A stretch of 64,000 bases of DNA from NCBI RefSeq assembly GCF_022414535.1, contig NZ_JADWYM010000008.1:62001-126000 (forward strand). Reading direction: 5' to 3'. The stretch's first letter is position 1; each line of letters starts with the position of its first letter. Origin of the DNA: Streptomyces sp. MUM 2J. Its GTDB lineage: Bacteria; Actinomycetota; Actinomycetes; Streptomycetales; Streptomycetaceae. Under the pieces are notes generated by a model. It searched no databases. It was not told where the DNA came from and saw only the letters and a program-made list of their open reading frames with translations. This document shows positions 38,104-49,349 of this stretch, one piece after another. The position numbers and the translations under genes were made by a program.

Positions 38104-39666
38104 ATGGTTGCTCTCACCCAAGTGGACGAGACGCGGCGCGACGCACGCCGCTGGTGGGCCCTCGGGGCCCTGGTCGCGAGCATGCTCACGCTCGGCTTCG
38201 ACATGACGATCCTCAACGTGGCGCTGCCGACCATGGCGAGCGAACTGGGCGCCACGACAGGCCGGCAGCAGTGGCTGGTGGACGCCTACGTCGTCGTCTT
38301 CGCCGCCCTGATGCTCCCGGCCGGGCTGCTCGGCGACCGGTTCGGGCGGCGGCGCATGCTCATCACCGGGCTCGGGGTCTTCCTGCTCGGCTCACTGGTG
38401 GGCGCGCTGGTCCCGGACGTCGACTGGGTCATCGCGGCCCGCGCGTTCATGGGCATCGGCGGCGCGCTCGTCACTCCGCTCGCACTGTCCGTGCTGCCCT
38501 CGTTGTTCGGCCCGGACGAACGCACCAAGGCCGTCGGCATCATCTCCGCGGCCTCCGCGCTCGGCATGCCGCTCGGCCCGATCATCGGCGGCTGGCTGCT
38601 GAACCACTTCTGGTGGGGTTCGGTCTTCCTGGTCAACGTCCCGATGGCCGCCCTCGGCATCGCCGCCTGCGTCCTCCTGCTCCCCGAGACCAGCGACCCC
38701 TCCTCCCCCACGGTCGACACCCTGTCCACCGCGCTCACCGCGACCGGGCTCGGCGCGCTCGTCTACGCGATCATCGAGGCACCGGGCCGCGGCTGGACCG
38801 ACCCGCTGGTGCTCTCCCTGTCCGGCGCGGCGACCGTCCTGATCACCGTGCTGGTGGTGCGCGAGAGGAAGGCCGAGCGGCCGATGCTCGACATGGCGCT
38901 GCTGGCCCACCGCGGCTTCCTGTTCAACACACTCGCCGCGACCCTGGTGATGTTCGTCCTCGCGGGCCTGCTGTTCGTACTGCCCCCGTACCTCCAGGCG
39001 GTCCTCGGCAACGACGCCCTCGGCACCGGCGTGCGCCTGCTACCGCTGATGGGCGGGCTGGTGGTCGCCGCACGGGGCGCACAACCGGTCGTCGCCAGGT
39101 TCGGTCCGCGCGCGGTGGTGAGTGCCGGCCTGGTGGTGCTGGCCTTCGCCGCGCTGCTCGGCAGCCGTACGACGGTCGACTCCGGCTACGGCTTCACCGC
39201 ACTGTGGCTCTCGATCACCGGGTTCGGCTTCGGCTTCTCCGTCGTCCCGGCCATGGACGGCGCGCTCGGCGCCCTGCCCCGCGACCGGGCCGGCAGCGGC
39301 TCGGGCCTGCTCATGACCCTGCGCCAGGTCGGCGCCGCGATCGGCATCGCCCTGCTCGGCAGCCTGCTCGCCGGTGCCTTCCACGACCGGCTCGACCTCA
39401 CCGGCCTGCCCGCGAAGGCCGCCGACGCCGCCGGGGACTCCGTGGTCGCGGCGCACATCGTCGCCGGGCAGACCCACTCCGCCCACCTGGCCGCCTCCGC
39501 GGACGGCGCGTACGTCCACGGCATGAGCGTCGTCCTGCTGGTGTGCGGCATCGCGGCGCTCGTGGCGGCGCTGCTGGCGGGCGCGTTGCTGCCGGGCACG
39601 CGGGCCGCCGAGGCCGCTGAGGGCACGCCGGACATGGCCGTGCCTGCCTCCGATACCCGACAATGA
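38104..39666 (+). CDS. DHA2-type MFS drug exporter (14 TM)
   Basis: 520 residues of the EmrB/QacA group. Motif A is LLGDRFGRRRMLI; motif C-like ALGMPLGPIIGGWLL; LDxTIVNVALP-type LGFDMTILNVALPTM. Hydrophobic segments continue to the end. Proton-driven export of small hydrophobic compounds is expected. ATGA overlap with the TetR gene shows an operon. Confidence 0.93.
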   Translation: MVALTQVDETRRDARRWWALGALVASMLTLGFDMTILNVALPTMASELGATTGRQQWLVDAYVVVFAALMLPAGLLGDRFGRRRMLITGLGVFLLGSLVGALVPDVDWVIAARAFMGIGGALVTPLALSVLPSLFGPDERTKAVGIISAASALGMPLGPIIGGWLLNHFWWGSVFLVNVPMAALGIAACVLLLPETSDPSSPTVDTLSTALTATGLGALVYAIIEAPGRGWTDPLVLSLSGAATVLITVLVVRERKAERPMLDMALLAHRGFLFNTLAATLVMFVLAGLLFVLPPYLQAVLGNDALGTGVRLLPLMGGLVVAARGAQPVVARFGPRAVVSAGLVVLAFAALLGSRTTVDSGYGFTALWLSITGFGFGFSVVPAMDGALGALPRDRAGSGSGLLMTLRQVGAAIGIALLGSLLAGAFHDRLDLTGLPAKAADAAGDSVVAAHIVAGQTHSAHLAASADGAYVHGMSVVLLVCGIAALVAALLAGALLPGTRAAEAAEGTPDMAVPASDTRQ

Positions 39667-40304
39667 GCACCATGACGGCCGCACGTACCCCCCTCCCTCC
39701 CGCCGACCGCCCCCCGCTGGGCCTGCGCGAGCGCAAGAAGATCAAGACCCGGGAGGCGATCCGTGCGGCCACGTACGAACTGATCAGGGAGCAGGACTAC
39801 GACGCCACGACGATCGAGCAGATCGCCGACCGGGCCGAGGTGTCGCCGTCGACCGTCTTCCGGTACTTCCCCACCAAGGAGGACATCGTCCTCACCGACG
39901 AGTACGACCCCATGCTGCTGGAGGAACTGCGCGCACGGCCCGCCGGGGAGGCCTGGATGGACTCGGTGCGGTACGTGATGCGCCGCGCCATCGACATCAT
40001 GATGGCGGAGAACCCCGAGGTGGTCCGGATGCGGGCGCACCTCGCGGTCCAGGTCCCCGCCGTCCGCTCCCGGATGGCGGAGAGCATGTCGGAGACCGGA
40101 CGCCTGCTGCGCGCGGCTCTCGCCGAGCGCACCGGCCTGGACCCGGACGGCCTTGAGGTCCGCGTCTCGGCGATGTCCCTCATCGGCGGCCTGATGGAGG
40201 TCACCATGTCCTGGGCGGAGAACGGCTTCCAGGACGAGCTCCGGGATCTGGTCGACCGCGCCCTGGACGTCCTGGAGAGCGGCCTTCCCACCAGAAAGCC
40301 CTGA
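39663..40304 (+). CDS. TetR-family regulator
   Basis: 213 residues. N-terminal HTH (KIKTREAIRAATYELIREQD, AEVSPSTVFRYFPTKEDIVL) and a helical effector domain. Co-transcribed with the exporter and likely its repressor, binding the TGACAG palindrome. The start overlaps the exporter stop. Confidence 0.93.
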   Translation: MSTMTAARTPLPPADRPPLGLRERKKIKTREAIRAATYELIREQDYDATTIEQIADRAEVSPSTVFRYFPTKEDIVLTDEYDPMLLEELRARPAGEAWMDSVRYVMRRAIDIMMAENPEVVRMRAHLAVQVPAVRSRMAESMSETGRLLRAALAERTGLDPDGLEVRVSAMSLIGGLMEVTMSWAENGFQDELRDLVDRALDVLESGLPTRKP

Positions 40305-40337
40305 GCCCGGTGCCCCGTCCCGTGACATCCTGACCGG

Positions 40338-41057
40338 GTGAACGGTCCCGAGATCCACGTCGAGTTCGCCCCCGGCCTGGCCGTGTTCGTGCCACGCGAT
40401 CCGCACCAGAGGCTCGTCACCGACGGGATGTCGACCCTCGGGCATGTCGTCGAGTCCGCCGGCGTGCCGCTGACCGAGGTCGGCGCCCTGTGGGTCAACG
40501 GCCACGAGGTACCCACCTCGTACGTCCCCGCCGGCGGCGACCGTGTGGAGGTCCGCGCCGTCGAGCGGCCCCAGCAGGTCCCCGGTGCCCCCCTGCGCTT
40601 CCTCCTCGACGTGCACCTCGGCACCCTCGCCCGCCGCCTGCGCCTGCTCGGCGTGGACACCGCCTACGAGTCGACGGACATCGGCGACCCGGCGCTGGCC
40701 GCCCTCTCGGCCGCCGAGCAGCGGGTCATGCTCAGCCGCGACCGGGGCCTGCTGCGCCGCCGCGAGCTGTGGTCCGGCGCCTACGTCTACAGCACCCGCC
40801 CCGAGGAGCAGCTGCACGACGTCCTCGAACGCTTCCGGCCCGAGCTGCGCCCCTGGACACGGTGCACCGCCTGCAATGGGCTGCTCCGGCAGGCCACCAA
40901 GGACGAGGTCGCCGACCAGCTCGAACACGGCACTCAGCGCACCTACGACGTGTTCGCCCAGTGCCGGGAGTGCGGGCGCGCGTACTGGAAGGGCGCGCAC
41001 CACGAGCAGCTGGAGGCCATCGTGGAGCGCGCCCTGGACAGGGTCGGCCGCGGCTAG
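40338..41057 (+). CDS. Mut7-C RNase-domain protein with ubiquitin-like N-terminus
   Basis: 239 residues. Residues 1-80 form a ThiS/MoaD-like fold (EIHVEFAPGLAVFVP, GGDRVEVRAV). Then a PIN-like Mut7-C domain (FLLDVHLGTLARRLRLLGVD, MLSRDRGLLRR) and a zinc ribbon (CTACNGLL, CRECGRAYWKG). Nuclease activity is predicted from the family, the target unknown. GTG 40338. Confidence 0.9.
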   Translation: MNGPEIHVEFAPGLAVFVPRDPHQRLVTDGMSTLGHVVESAGVPLTEVGALWVNGHEVPTSYVPAGGDRVEVRAVERPQQVPGAPLRFLLDVHLGTLARRLRLLGVDTAYESTDIGDPALAALSAAEQRVMLSRDRGLLRRRELWSGAYVYSTRPEEQLHDVLERFRPELRPWTRCTACNGLLRQATKDEVADQLEHGTQRTYDVFAQCRECGRAYWKGAHHEQLEAIVERALDRVGRG

Positions 41058-41116
41058 GGAGTGTCCGTCGATGTTGCCGCCGAAAGACGCCCCGAGAGCC
41101 ACTTGAAACGATCGAC

Positions 41117-43144
<2,028 letters not shown>

Positions 43145-43363
43145 GCCCCCATCCTGCCGGATCCGGGAGCCGGGCCGGGTCCCCGCCACCCTCCGGACCG
43201 GTGACGGCCGGGCGGGCGTTTCACACCAGCGCACCAGGACGGCTGACGGGGCGCGCTCAGGCCCGGCTTCCCCCGAAGTGGTGCCCGCCGCGTTGGCATG
43301 TGTGGTGCGGCGGGGCCACCACGGTTCCGCCCCGGCCCGTCCCAGACCCGCGTCGCCCCGCGG

Positions 43364-44062
43364 TCAGCGCTCGGCCGCCTTGAGGAGGATCCGCGCCAGT
43401 TCACGCGGCTGGGAGAACATGGGCCAGTGGCCGGTGTCCATCTCCACCAGCCGCCAGTGGTCGCTCTTCAGCAGTTCGGCCACCTCTTCGCTCGGTTCGT
43501 CTCCGTCGAGCAGGCATTTGATGTACACGGCCGGAAGTTCGCCGAGCGAGCCGAGCAGGTGGGCCGACTCGGTCAGGGTGGCGCCCGGGTGCGGAGTCGA
43601 GCCGTCCACGATCCGGTGGACCTGCTCCGCGGTGAGTCCTTGCCCCTCGTAGTCGTCCACGGCCAGGGGTGCCCAGAACCCCTCGTTCTCGGCGATCGAC
43701 GTCTCCACCATGTCACGGCCGTCCGGCCAGGCGGACAGGAAGGACTCGCGGTCGACCGGGACATTGGCATCCACGAAGGCCACGAGGGCCAGCCGGTCGC
43801 CGATGCGCTCCGCGGCCTGGCCGACCGGGATGCCCGAGTAGCTGTGTCCCACCAGCACGACGTCACCCAGATCAAGGTGCTCCACCTGGTCGACGATGTC
43901 CTGGACGTGGGTCTGCTGTCCGGCCGCCACCCCACGCTTGTCGGCAAGACCGGAGAGCGTCACCGGGTGGACGCCGTGCCCCGCTGCGCGAAGCTCTGGC
44001 ACCACGTCGTCCCATGCCCAAGATCCGAGCCAAGCGCCTGCGACCAGTACGAAGTTCGCCAT
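43364..44062 (-). CDS. Alpha/beta hydrolase (esterase-like)
   Basis: 232 residues. N-terminal FVLVAGAWLGSWAWDDVVPE, nucleophile elbow VGHSYSGIP with Ser, and a late His in MDTGHWPMFSQP. This resembles salicylate esterase/hydroxynitrile lyase-like hydrolases. Substrate unknown. It lies between a housekeeping gene and the NRPS operon, leftward like both; membership in the cluster is unclear. Confidence 0.88.
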   Translation of the reverse strand: MANFVLVAGAWLGSWAWDDVVPELRAAGHGVHPVTLSGLADKRGVAAGQQTHVQDIVDQVEHLDLGDVVLVGHSYSGIPVGQAAERIGDRLALVAFVDANVPVDRESFLSAWPDGRDMVETSIAENEGFWAPLAVDDYEGQGLTAEQVHRIVDGSTPHPGATLTESAHLLGSLGELPAVYIKCLLDGDEPSEEVAELLKSDHWRLVEMDTGHWPMFSQPRELARILLKAAER

Positions 44063-44200
44063 CGAATGTCCGGGGCGCGGTCCCCTTGCAGGTCCGTCTC
44101 CCCCGTCTCCTCTCCCTGTGTGCGTCCGCTCCTCCGCACAGCCTTGCAGAACTTCCTCCCGAATGCGCTGGGCGCGACGGGCAGGACGGGCATGGGACGT

Positions 44201-44962
44201 TCACTCAAGCCGGTCGACGATCTCGCGGACCACCTGGTGCCGGCCCTCGTCGTCGAAGAAGTGCCCGCCCGGGACCGGTGTCAGGCTGAACCGGTCCCGC
44301 GTCTCCCGGGACCAGTCCTCCATCCGCGCGGGATGCGCTTCGGGGTCCTCGGTGCCCGCGAAGGCGTGGATGGGGATGTCGAGTGGTGTCTCGGGGTGGA
44401 AGTCGTGGGTGCTGAGCACCGTCAGGTCCGCGCGCAGGGTCGGCAGCAGCCCGGCGAGCAGTTCGGGTTGCTCCAGGACCTCGACTGGTGTGCCGCCCAT
44501 GTCACGCACGTACCCTTCGAGGCCGTCCTCCCGGCCGTCCCACTCCCACTGGCCGTCGTCGCACGCGGGCGCCACGCTGGCCGCCACGAACAGCGCCCGC
44601 GGTCCCGGCAGTCCGCGTTCCCTCAGGGCGTGGGTCAGCGCCCAGGAGACCCTGGCTCCCATGCTGACGCCGTAGAGGGCGAACGGCCTGTCGAGGAGCG
44701 GCTCCATGGCCCCGACCAGGTCGTCGATCAGGGGGGTCATACGCTCGTACGGCGTCTCCGTGAACCGGTCGGCGCGCCCGGGGAGTTGCACGGCCACGGG
44801 CTCGATGTACCACGGCAGGTCCTGTGGCCACCCGCGGAACACCGAGGCGTTGCCGCCCGCGTAGTGGAAGCAGAAGAGACGGGTCTCGGCGGGACCGGTG
44901 CGGCCGAACCGCTTGAACCAGCGGCGGTCGACGTCCGCCCGCTGCGTGGTGGTGCCCGTCAT
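44201..44962 (-). CDS. Type II thioesterase (Ser nucleophile)
   Basis: 253 residues, GrsT/RifR family: FCFHYAGGNASVFRGWPQDL, nucleophile YGVSMGARVSW, and the His in PGGHFFDDE. Editing type II thioesterases hydrolyse stalled acyl groups from carrier proteins. ATGA overlap with the next upstream gene; last gene of the leftward NRPS operon. Confidence 0.9.
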   Translation of the reverse strand: MTGTTTQRADVDRRWFKRFGRTGPAETRLFCFHYAGGNASVFRGWPQDLPWYIEPVAVQLPGRADRFTETPYERMTPLIDDLVGAMEPLLDRPFALYGVSMGARVSWALTHALRERGLPGPRALFVAASVAPACDDGQWEWDGREDGLEGYVRDMGGTPVEVLEQPELLAGLLPTLRADLTVLSTHDFHPETPLDIPIHAFAGTEDPEAHPARMEDWSRETRDRFSLTPVPGGHFFDDEGRHQVVREIVDRLE

Positions 44963-45708
44963 CGGCCCGCCGCCTTGATCAGGTTGGTGGACATGAGGTC
45001 GAGGAGGGCCTCGGGGGCCTCCATGAACTTGTGGTGGTGGCCTTCGAGCAGTACGGACGTGCTCTCGCCGCACTCCTTCCAGCCGGTCATGTCGGCGTAG
45101 GGGATCTCGTCGTCCTCGCTCCAGCCGATGGCGGTGATCGGGCCGGGTAGCCGCAACGGGTCCGGCATGACGTACCGCTTGTTGGTGTCGACGTCGGCGC
45201 GCAGGATCTCCAGGTAGAACGAGAGCAGCTCCGGGTTGGGGTCGCCGCCGAGCCGCCGCATCAGGCCTTCGAGTTCGGCCCCCAGTTCCGTGTCGTCCAT
45301 CGACAGGAAGCGGCCCGCGGGTCCGTCCTGCGGGGCGACCTGGGAGGACACGTAGAGCTGCGACGCGGTGGGCTTGCCCGTGCGGGCCAGCTCGGCGGAC
45401 ACCTCGTAGGCGGCGAGTGCGGAACCGCAGTGGCCGAAGAAGGCGAACGGCACGTCCAGGTGTTCCTCCAGGCTGGGGACCATGGCCTGGGCGAGTTCCT
45501 GGTAGGTGGTGAAGTTGGGCTCTGCGAAACGCGTCTCGTGGCCCGGGAGTTCCACCGGGATGAAGTCCACTCCGTTCCACTGGCGCGGCCACTGGCGGTA
45601 CATGCTGGCGCCGCATCCCGAGTAGGGGATGAGGAACACCCGCGCTACGGCGTCGGCTGACGGCCTGTGGGGCAGCCACGGGTTCCGGCCGGCGGGGCGG
45701 TGGTTCAT
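44959..45708 (-). CDS. Type II thioesterase-like protein with Cys nucleophile
   Basis: 249 residues, same family (FLIPYSGCGASMYRQWPRQW, ELPGHETRF). The elbow reads FFGHCGSALAAYEV, so Cys replaces the usual Ser (GHSxG). The His candidate is in LLEGHHHKFME. A Cys nucleophile favours acyl transfer or ring closure over hydrolysis in known examples. It may transfer the hydroxylated aminoacyl group from the stand-alone PCP to an NRPS, but that is inference. Confidence 0.85.
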   Translation of the reverse strand: MNHRPAGRNPWLPHRPSADAVARVFLIPYSGCGASMYRQWPRQWNGVDFIPVELPGHETRFAEPNFTTYQELAQAMVPSLEEHLDVPFAFFGHCGSALAAYEVSAELARTGKPTASQLYVSSQVAPQDGPAGRFLSMDDTELGAELEGLMRRLGGDPNPELLSFYLEILRADVDTNKRYVMPDPLRLPGPITAIGWSEDDEIPYADMTGWKECGESTSVLLEGHHHKFMEAPEALLDLMSTNLIKAAGR

Positions 45709-45741
45709 CGGCGGCTCTCCAGGAGTCGGGAAGCGGGGGGC

Positions 45742-47034
45742 TCAGCGCAGTCGGGCGGTGATCGGCAGGTGCTTGTACCCGGAGATGAAGTTCGACTGGA
45801 GTCGGGACTTCTCCCCCGCGTACGCGAAGTCGTGGAACCGGTCGAGGAGTTCGGTGAAGAGGATCTTCAGGGTGACTCTGGCCACGGTGTGGCCGACGCA
45901 GTAGTGCGGGCCGATGCCGAACGCCACGTGCTTGTTCGGCCTGCGGCGCAGGTCGAAGGTGTCGGGGTCCGTGAACACCTCCCGGTCCCGGTTGGCGGAA
46001 CCCAGCCAGACCACCACGGCGTCGCCGGCCCTGATGCGGGTACCGCGGATGACGGTGTCGTTGACGGCGTACCGCATGAAGTGGCTGACCGGGGAGGCCA
46101 TGCGCAGCGCCTCCTCCACGGCGGTGGGCGTCACGCCGAGGTCGCGGGCCCAGGTGTCGAGGAGCCCGTCCTCCACGTGCTCGGCCATCATGTAGTTCGG
46201 CGAGTGCGGGGTGGTGACCACGGCGCCGAGGAGCACGCTGTAGCAGTTGGACATGACCTCGCCGGGCGTCATGCGCCGGCCGTCCACCTCGGTGGTGATC
46301 AGGACGCTGATGAGGTCGTCGCCCAGGTTGCGGCGGCGCTCGCCGTAGATGTCCTGGAAGTAGGCGAACAGCTGGCGGTGCGCGTTGTCGAGGGTCGCCT
46401 GTGTGCCGCCGGGCAGCCGGTACTCGGGGTCGTCGGCGGCTATGGAGGAGTTGAGCAGCGTGGCCAGCCATGGCCAGTCCTCCCGGGGCAGGCCCATGGA
46501 CGTACCGCCCACGGCGACCGGCAGGGCCAGCATGGCCTCGGCGAAGTCGAACGGGCCGCCGTCCTCCAGGGGCCTCAGGACGTCGAGGACCAGTTCGCGG
46601 ATCATCTGGTCCTGGCGCTCGATGGCCTTGATGGCCATGGCCTTCTGGAGCCGGGCGCGCATGATCGTGTGCCGGGGCGGGTCGGTGGCCGCGATCTGCC
46701 GGCCGCCTGCCGGGTCCTCGACGCCGAGGATGTTCAGCAGCGTGCCGCGCTCGGAGGTGAACGTGTGCGAGTCGCGCAGCACCTGGTCGGCGTCGTGGTA
46801 GTTGGCCACCGACCAGAAGCCGTTGTTCTCGTCCACCTGCTGCCAGGTCAGGTGGTCCTTCTCGCGGAGCCCGGCCCAGAGCGGATGGAAGTCGCCGTGG
46901 CTGTAGAGCACGGGGTCGGCCAGCCCCATGGCGGCCTTGCCGACCGGGCAGCCGGGGGCGGGCGGGGCGGGTACGACGGGGCACCCGTCGACCGGGGCCG
47001 CGACCCCGGCAGCGGTCTCATCGAGCGGTGGCAT
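45742..47034 (-). CDS. Cytochrome P450, probable PCP-bound amino acid beta-hydroxylase
   Basis: 430 residues. Heme loop FGIGPHYCVGHTVAR, ExxR in EEALRMASPV, and an I-helix reading LLGAVVTTPHSPN where the acidic residue before Thr is missing. That I-helix form resembles NovI/CYP163-type P450s that hydroxylate amino acids tethered to an A-PCP partner (family memory). It overlaps the end of the A-PCP gene by 17 bp, which matches that partnership. Confidence 0.85.
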   Translation of the reverse strand: MPPLDETAAGVAAPVDGCPVVPAPPAPGCPVGKAAMGLADPVLYSHGDFHPLWAGLREKDHLTWQQVDENNGFWSVANYHDADQVLRDSHTFTSERGTLLNILGVEDPAGGRQIAATDPPRHTIMRARLQKAMAIKAIERQDQMIRELVLDVLRPLEDGGPFDFAEAMLALPVAVGGTSMGLPREDWPWLATLLNSSIAADDPEYRLPGGTQATLDNAHRQLFAYFQDIYGERRRNLGDDLISVLITTEVDGRRMTPGEVMSNCYSVLLGAVVTTPHSPNYMMAEHVEDGLLDTWARDLGVTPTAVEEALRMASPVSHFMRYAVNDTVIRGTRIRAGDAVVVWLGSANRDREVFTDPDTFDLRRRPNKHVAFGIGPHYCVGHTVARVTLKILFTELLDRFHDFAYAGEKSRLQSNFISGYKHLPITARLR

Positions 47035-48859
47035 CCTCGGCCTCCTGTGTTGACTCGGGCGAGCCCAGCCCCTCGCTCTGCCGCAGGCCTTCGGCGAGAT
47101 CTGCGATCGTCGGACGCAGGTACAGCATCCGGGCCGGCAGGTCGACGTTGAAGTCGCGCTGCAGAGCGGCGAGCAGTTCGGCGGCCATCAGCGAGTGCCC
47201 GCCGAGCTCGAAGAAGTTGTCGGTGGAGCCGATGGGCTCGACGTCGAGGGCGTCGCTCCAGATCTCGGCCAGGCGGCGCTCCAGGTCGTCGGCCGGCTCG
47301 ACGTACTCGTTCCACACGTTGCGCGGGATCTTGGCGGAGGGCAGGGCGCCGCGGTCGACCTTGCCGTTCGCGTTGAGCGGGATCTCGGGCAGGGGGATGA
47401 TCGCCCAGGGCACCAGGTGTGCGGGCAGGACGGCCGCGAGCCTCTCGCGGAGGCTCGCGCCGAACGCGGCGGCGTCCTCCTCGGCCATGGCGCCCACGGC
47501 GACGTAGGCGATCAGCCGGGTGTCACCCGCTCCGTCGGTGTGGGTGAGCGCGGCGGCCTCCTCGACCCGGGGGTCCTTGAGGAGTTCCGTCTCGACCGTG
47601 CTGGGCTCGACCCGATAACCGCGGATCTTGACCTGGCGGTCGGCACGGCACAGGAAGTCCATGGTGCCGTCGGGTAGTTCGCGGACGATGTCGCCGGTGC
47701 GGTACATGCGGCGGCCGGGTTCGGGGCTGCGGATGTCTGCGACGAACTTCTCGGCGGTGGCGCTCGGCCTGTTGAGGTAGCCGGTGGCCACGCCGTCGCC
47801 GCCGACCCACAGTTCGCCCCATTCGCCCGGCGGGACGGGGCGCATCGCGTCGTCGAGGATGGTGGCGGTGGTGCCGTGGATGGCGGTGCCGATCGGAACC
47901 CGCTCGTTGTCGCTGCTGGTGCGGGTGGTCCAGCAGGTGGTGAACGTGGTGTTCTCGGTCGGGCCGTACCCGTTGGTGAACGTCAGGTGCGGATGAGCGG
48001 CCAGGACCCGGCGGACGTGGTCCGGGGAGAGTACGTCACCGCCCGCGAGGAGGTGGCGTACGGTGCCCAGCCCGTCGAGGTGGTGGGCGACCAGCTTGTG
48101 GAACAGACCCGAGGTCAGCCACAGGATGGTGACGCCTTCGTCGTGGATGGTCTTGACGATCTCGTCCAGGTCGGCCCGCCCGGACGGGGCGAGGGCGAGC
48201 CGGCACCCCTTGACCAGCGACGTCCAGATCTCGAAGGTCGACACGTCGAAACCGACGCGGGTGATCTGCAGGAAGACGTCATCGGGGCGCACGTCGATCC
48301 AGTCGGGCGTGTCGATGAGCCGGAAGATCGCGCGGTGCGAGACCACGACGCCCTTGGGCACGCCGGTGGAGCCCGAGGTGTAGCAGACGTAGGCGGGGCT
48401 GTCCGGTCCGATCTCGGTGGCGGGCAGCAGTCCGGGCTCGGCGGCGGCGGGCTCGGCGGGTTCGTCGATCGACAGCACGTGCTCGATGCCGTCGGCAAGC
48501 GGCGCGGTGCCGGAGTCGACGACGGCGAAGCGGGCCCGCGCGTCGTCGAGGATGCGTGCGCGCTGCTCGGCCGGCTCGGCCGGGTCGAGGTACAGGTAGG
48601 CGCCGCCCGCCTTGATGATCGCCGTCAGAACGACCATGAGGTCCATGGAGCGGTCGAGCATGACGGCGACGACGCTGCCGCCACCGACCCCGACCGCGCG
48701 CAGCCGCCGTGCCAGGGCGTCGGCGCCGGCGTCGAGCTGCTGGTAGCTGAGGCTGCGGTCGCCGTGGCTGATCGCGGTCGCATCGGGGGTCCGCGCGGCC
48801 TGCTCCGCCACCATGTCGTGCACACATCGTGGCGAGCGAGCTGACTGAAGGCTACCCAT
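47018..48859 (-). CDS. Stand-alone NRPS A-PCP didomain
   Basis: 613 residues from ATG 48859. Adenylation domain with YTSGSTGVPKG, FDVSTFEIW, NGYGPTENTTF, YRTGDIV and NGKVDRG. Carrier domain FFELGGHSLMAAELL near residue 560. The specificity residues I read by hand are D-V-F-W-L-G-G-T-F-K, close to valine codes (DAFWLGGTFK). It would load valine or a similar residue for the P450. No condensation domain. Downstream of mbtH in the same operon. Confidence 0.92.
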   Translation of the reverse strand: MGSLQSARSPRCVHDMVAEQAARTPDATAISHGDRSLSYQQLDAGADALARRLRAVGVGGGSVVAVMLDRSMDLMVVLTAIIKAGGAYLYLDPAEPAEQRARILDDARARFAVVDSGTAPLADGIEHVLSIDEPAEPAAAEPGLLPATEIGPDSPAYVCYTSGSTGVPKGVVVSHRAIFRLIDTPDWIDVRPDDVFLQITRVGFDVSTFEIWTSLVKGCRLALAPSGRADLDEIVKTIHDEGVTILWLTSGLFHKLVAHHLDGLGTVRHLLAGGDVLSPDHVRRVLAAHPHLTFTNGYGPTENTTFTTCWTTRTSSDNERVPIGTAIHGTTATILDDAMRPVPPGEWGELWVGGDGVATGYLNRPSATAEKFVADIRSPEPGRRMYRTGDIVRELPDGTMDFLCRADRQVKIRGYRVEPSTVETELLKDPRVEEAAALTHTDGAGDTRLIAYVAVGAMAEEDAAAFGASLRERLAAVLPAHLVPWAIIPLPEIPLNANGKVDRGALPSAKIPRNVWNEYVEPADDLERRLAEIWSDALDVEPIGSTDNFFELGGHSLMAAELLAALQRDFNVDLPARMLYLRPTIADLAEGLRQSEGLGSPESTQEAEDATAR

Positions 48860-48918
48860 CACTGATTCCCTACCTTGTGATTCTCTGCTCGGCTCTTCGC
48901 CACCGCTGCCGCGTGGAC

Positions 48919-49137
48919 TCAACGGGAGGCGGGGGCCACCGCCGGGTCCTGGCGCGCGCTGAGGGGGCGGAGGTCGGTCCAGTTCTCGTCGATGTAGTCC
49001 AGGCAGGACTGCCGGGTGCCTTCGTGGACCGCCGTCCAGCCGGCCGGGATGTCCAGCTTGACCGGCCAGAGCGAGTGCTGTTCCTCGGCATTGACGAGGA
49101 CGGCGAAGGTCCCCTTGGAATCGTCGAAGGGATTCAT
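48919..49137 (-). CDS. MbtH-like protein
   Basis: 72 residues with the MbtH signature: NPFDD, a Val-rich strand, SLWP, IPAGW, CLDYIDENWTDLRPLS. These proteins bind and activate adenylation domains. AAGGAG sits nine bases before the ATG. First gene of the leftward operon, about 145 bp downstream of the shared 21-bp element. Confidence 0.95.
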   Translation of the reverse strand: MNPFDDSKGTFAVLVNAEEQHSLWPVKLDIPAGWTAVHEGTRQSCLDYIDENWTDLRPLSARQDPAVAPASR

Positions 49138-49281
49138 TTCATGGGCTCCTTGAATTGGCAGCTGGAAGGGGAGCGGGCCGGGCTGGAATGCCGCACCGTG
49201 ATGTGAGAGGGGACGCCGCGCTGCCGGGGATGCCGACGAACTGCGCACACTGGTCGCCCAATTACTGCTGGGCGTCGAGCT

Positions 49282-49331
49282 GAAGCTACCCGTACCGCAC
49301 CCCCACGTGCTGTCACATGAAAGGACGACAT
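49282..49331 (-). promoter_or_regulatory. Shared 21-bp element plus -10-like box, mbtH operon
   Basis: On the minus strand ATGTCGTCCTTTCATGTGAC-A, 22 bp, then TAGCTTC. The identical 21 bases and a TAGTTTC box recur upstream of ilvE. A promoter with a pathway regulator site is likely. Confidence 0.55.
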
Positions 49332-49349
49332 CCGGGTCCGGACGCTGCG

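Noticed and set aside
45667..47151. Plus-strand 494-codon frame over the P450
   Set aside because: Antisense shadow; the minus strand carries intact P450 motifs.
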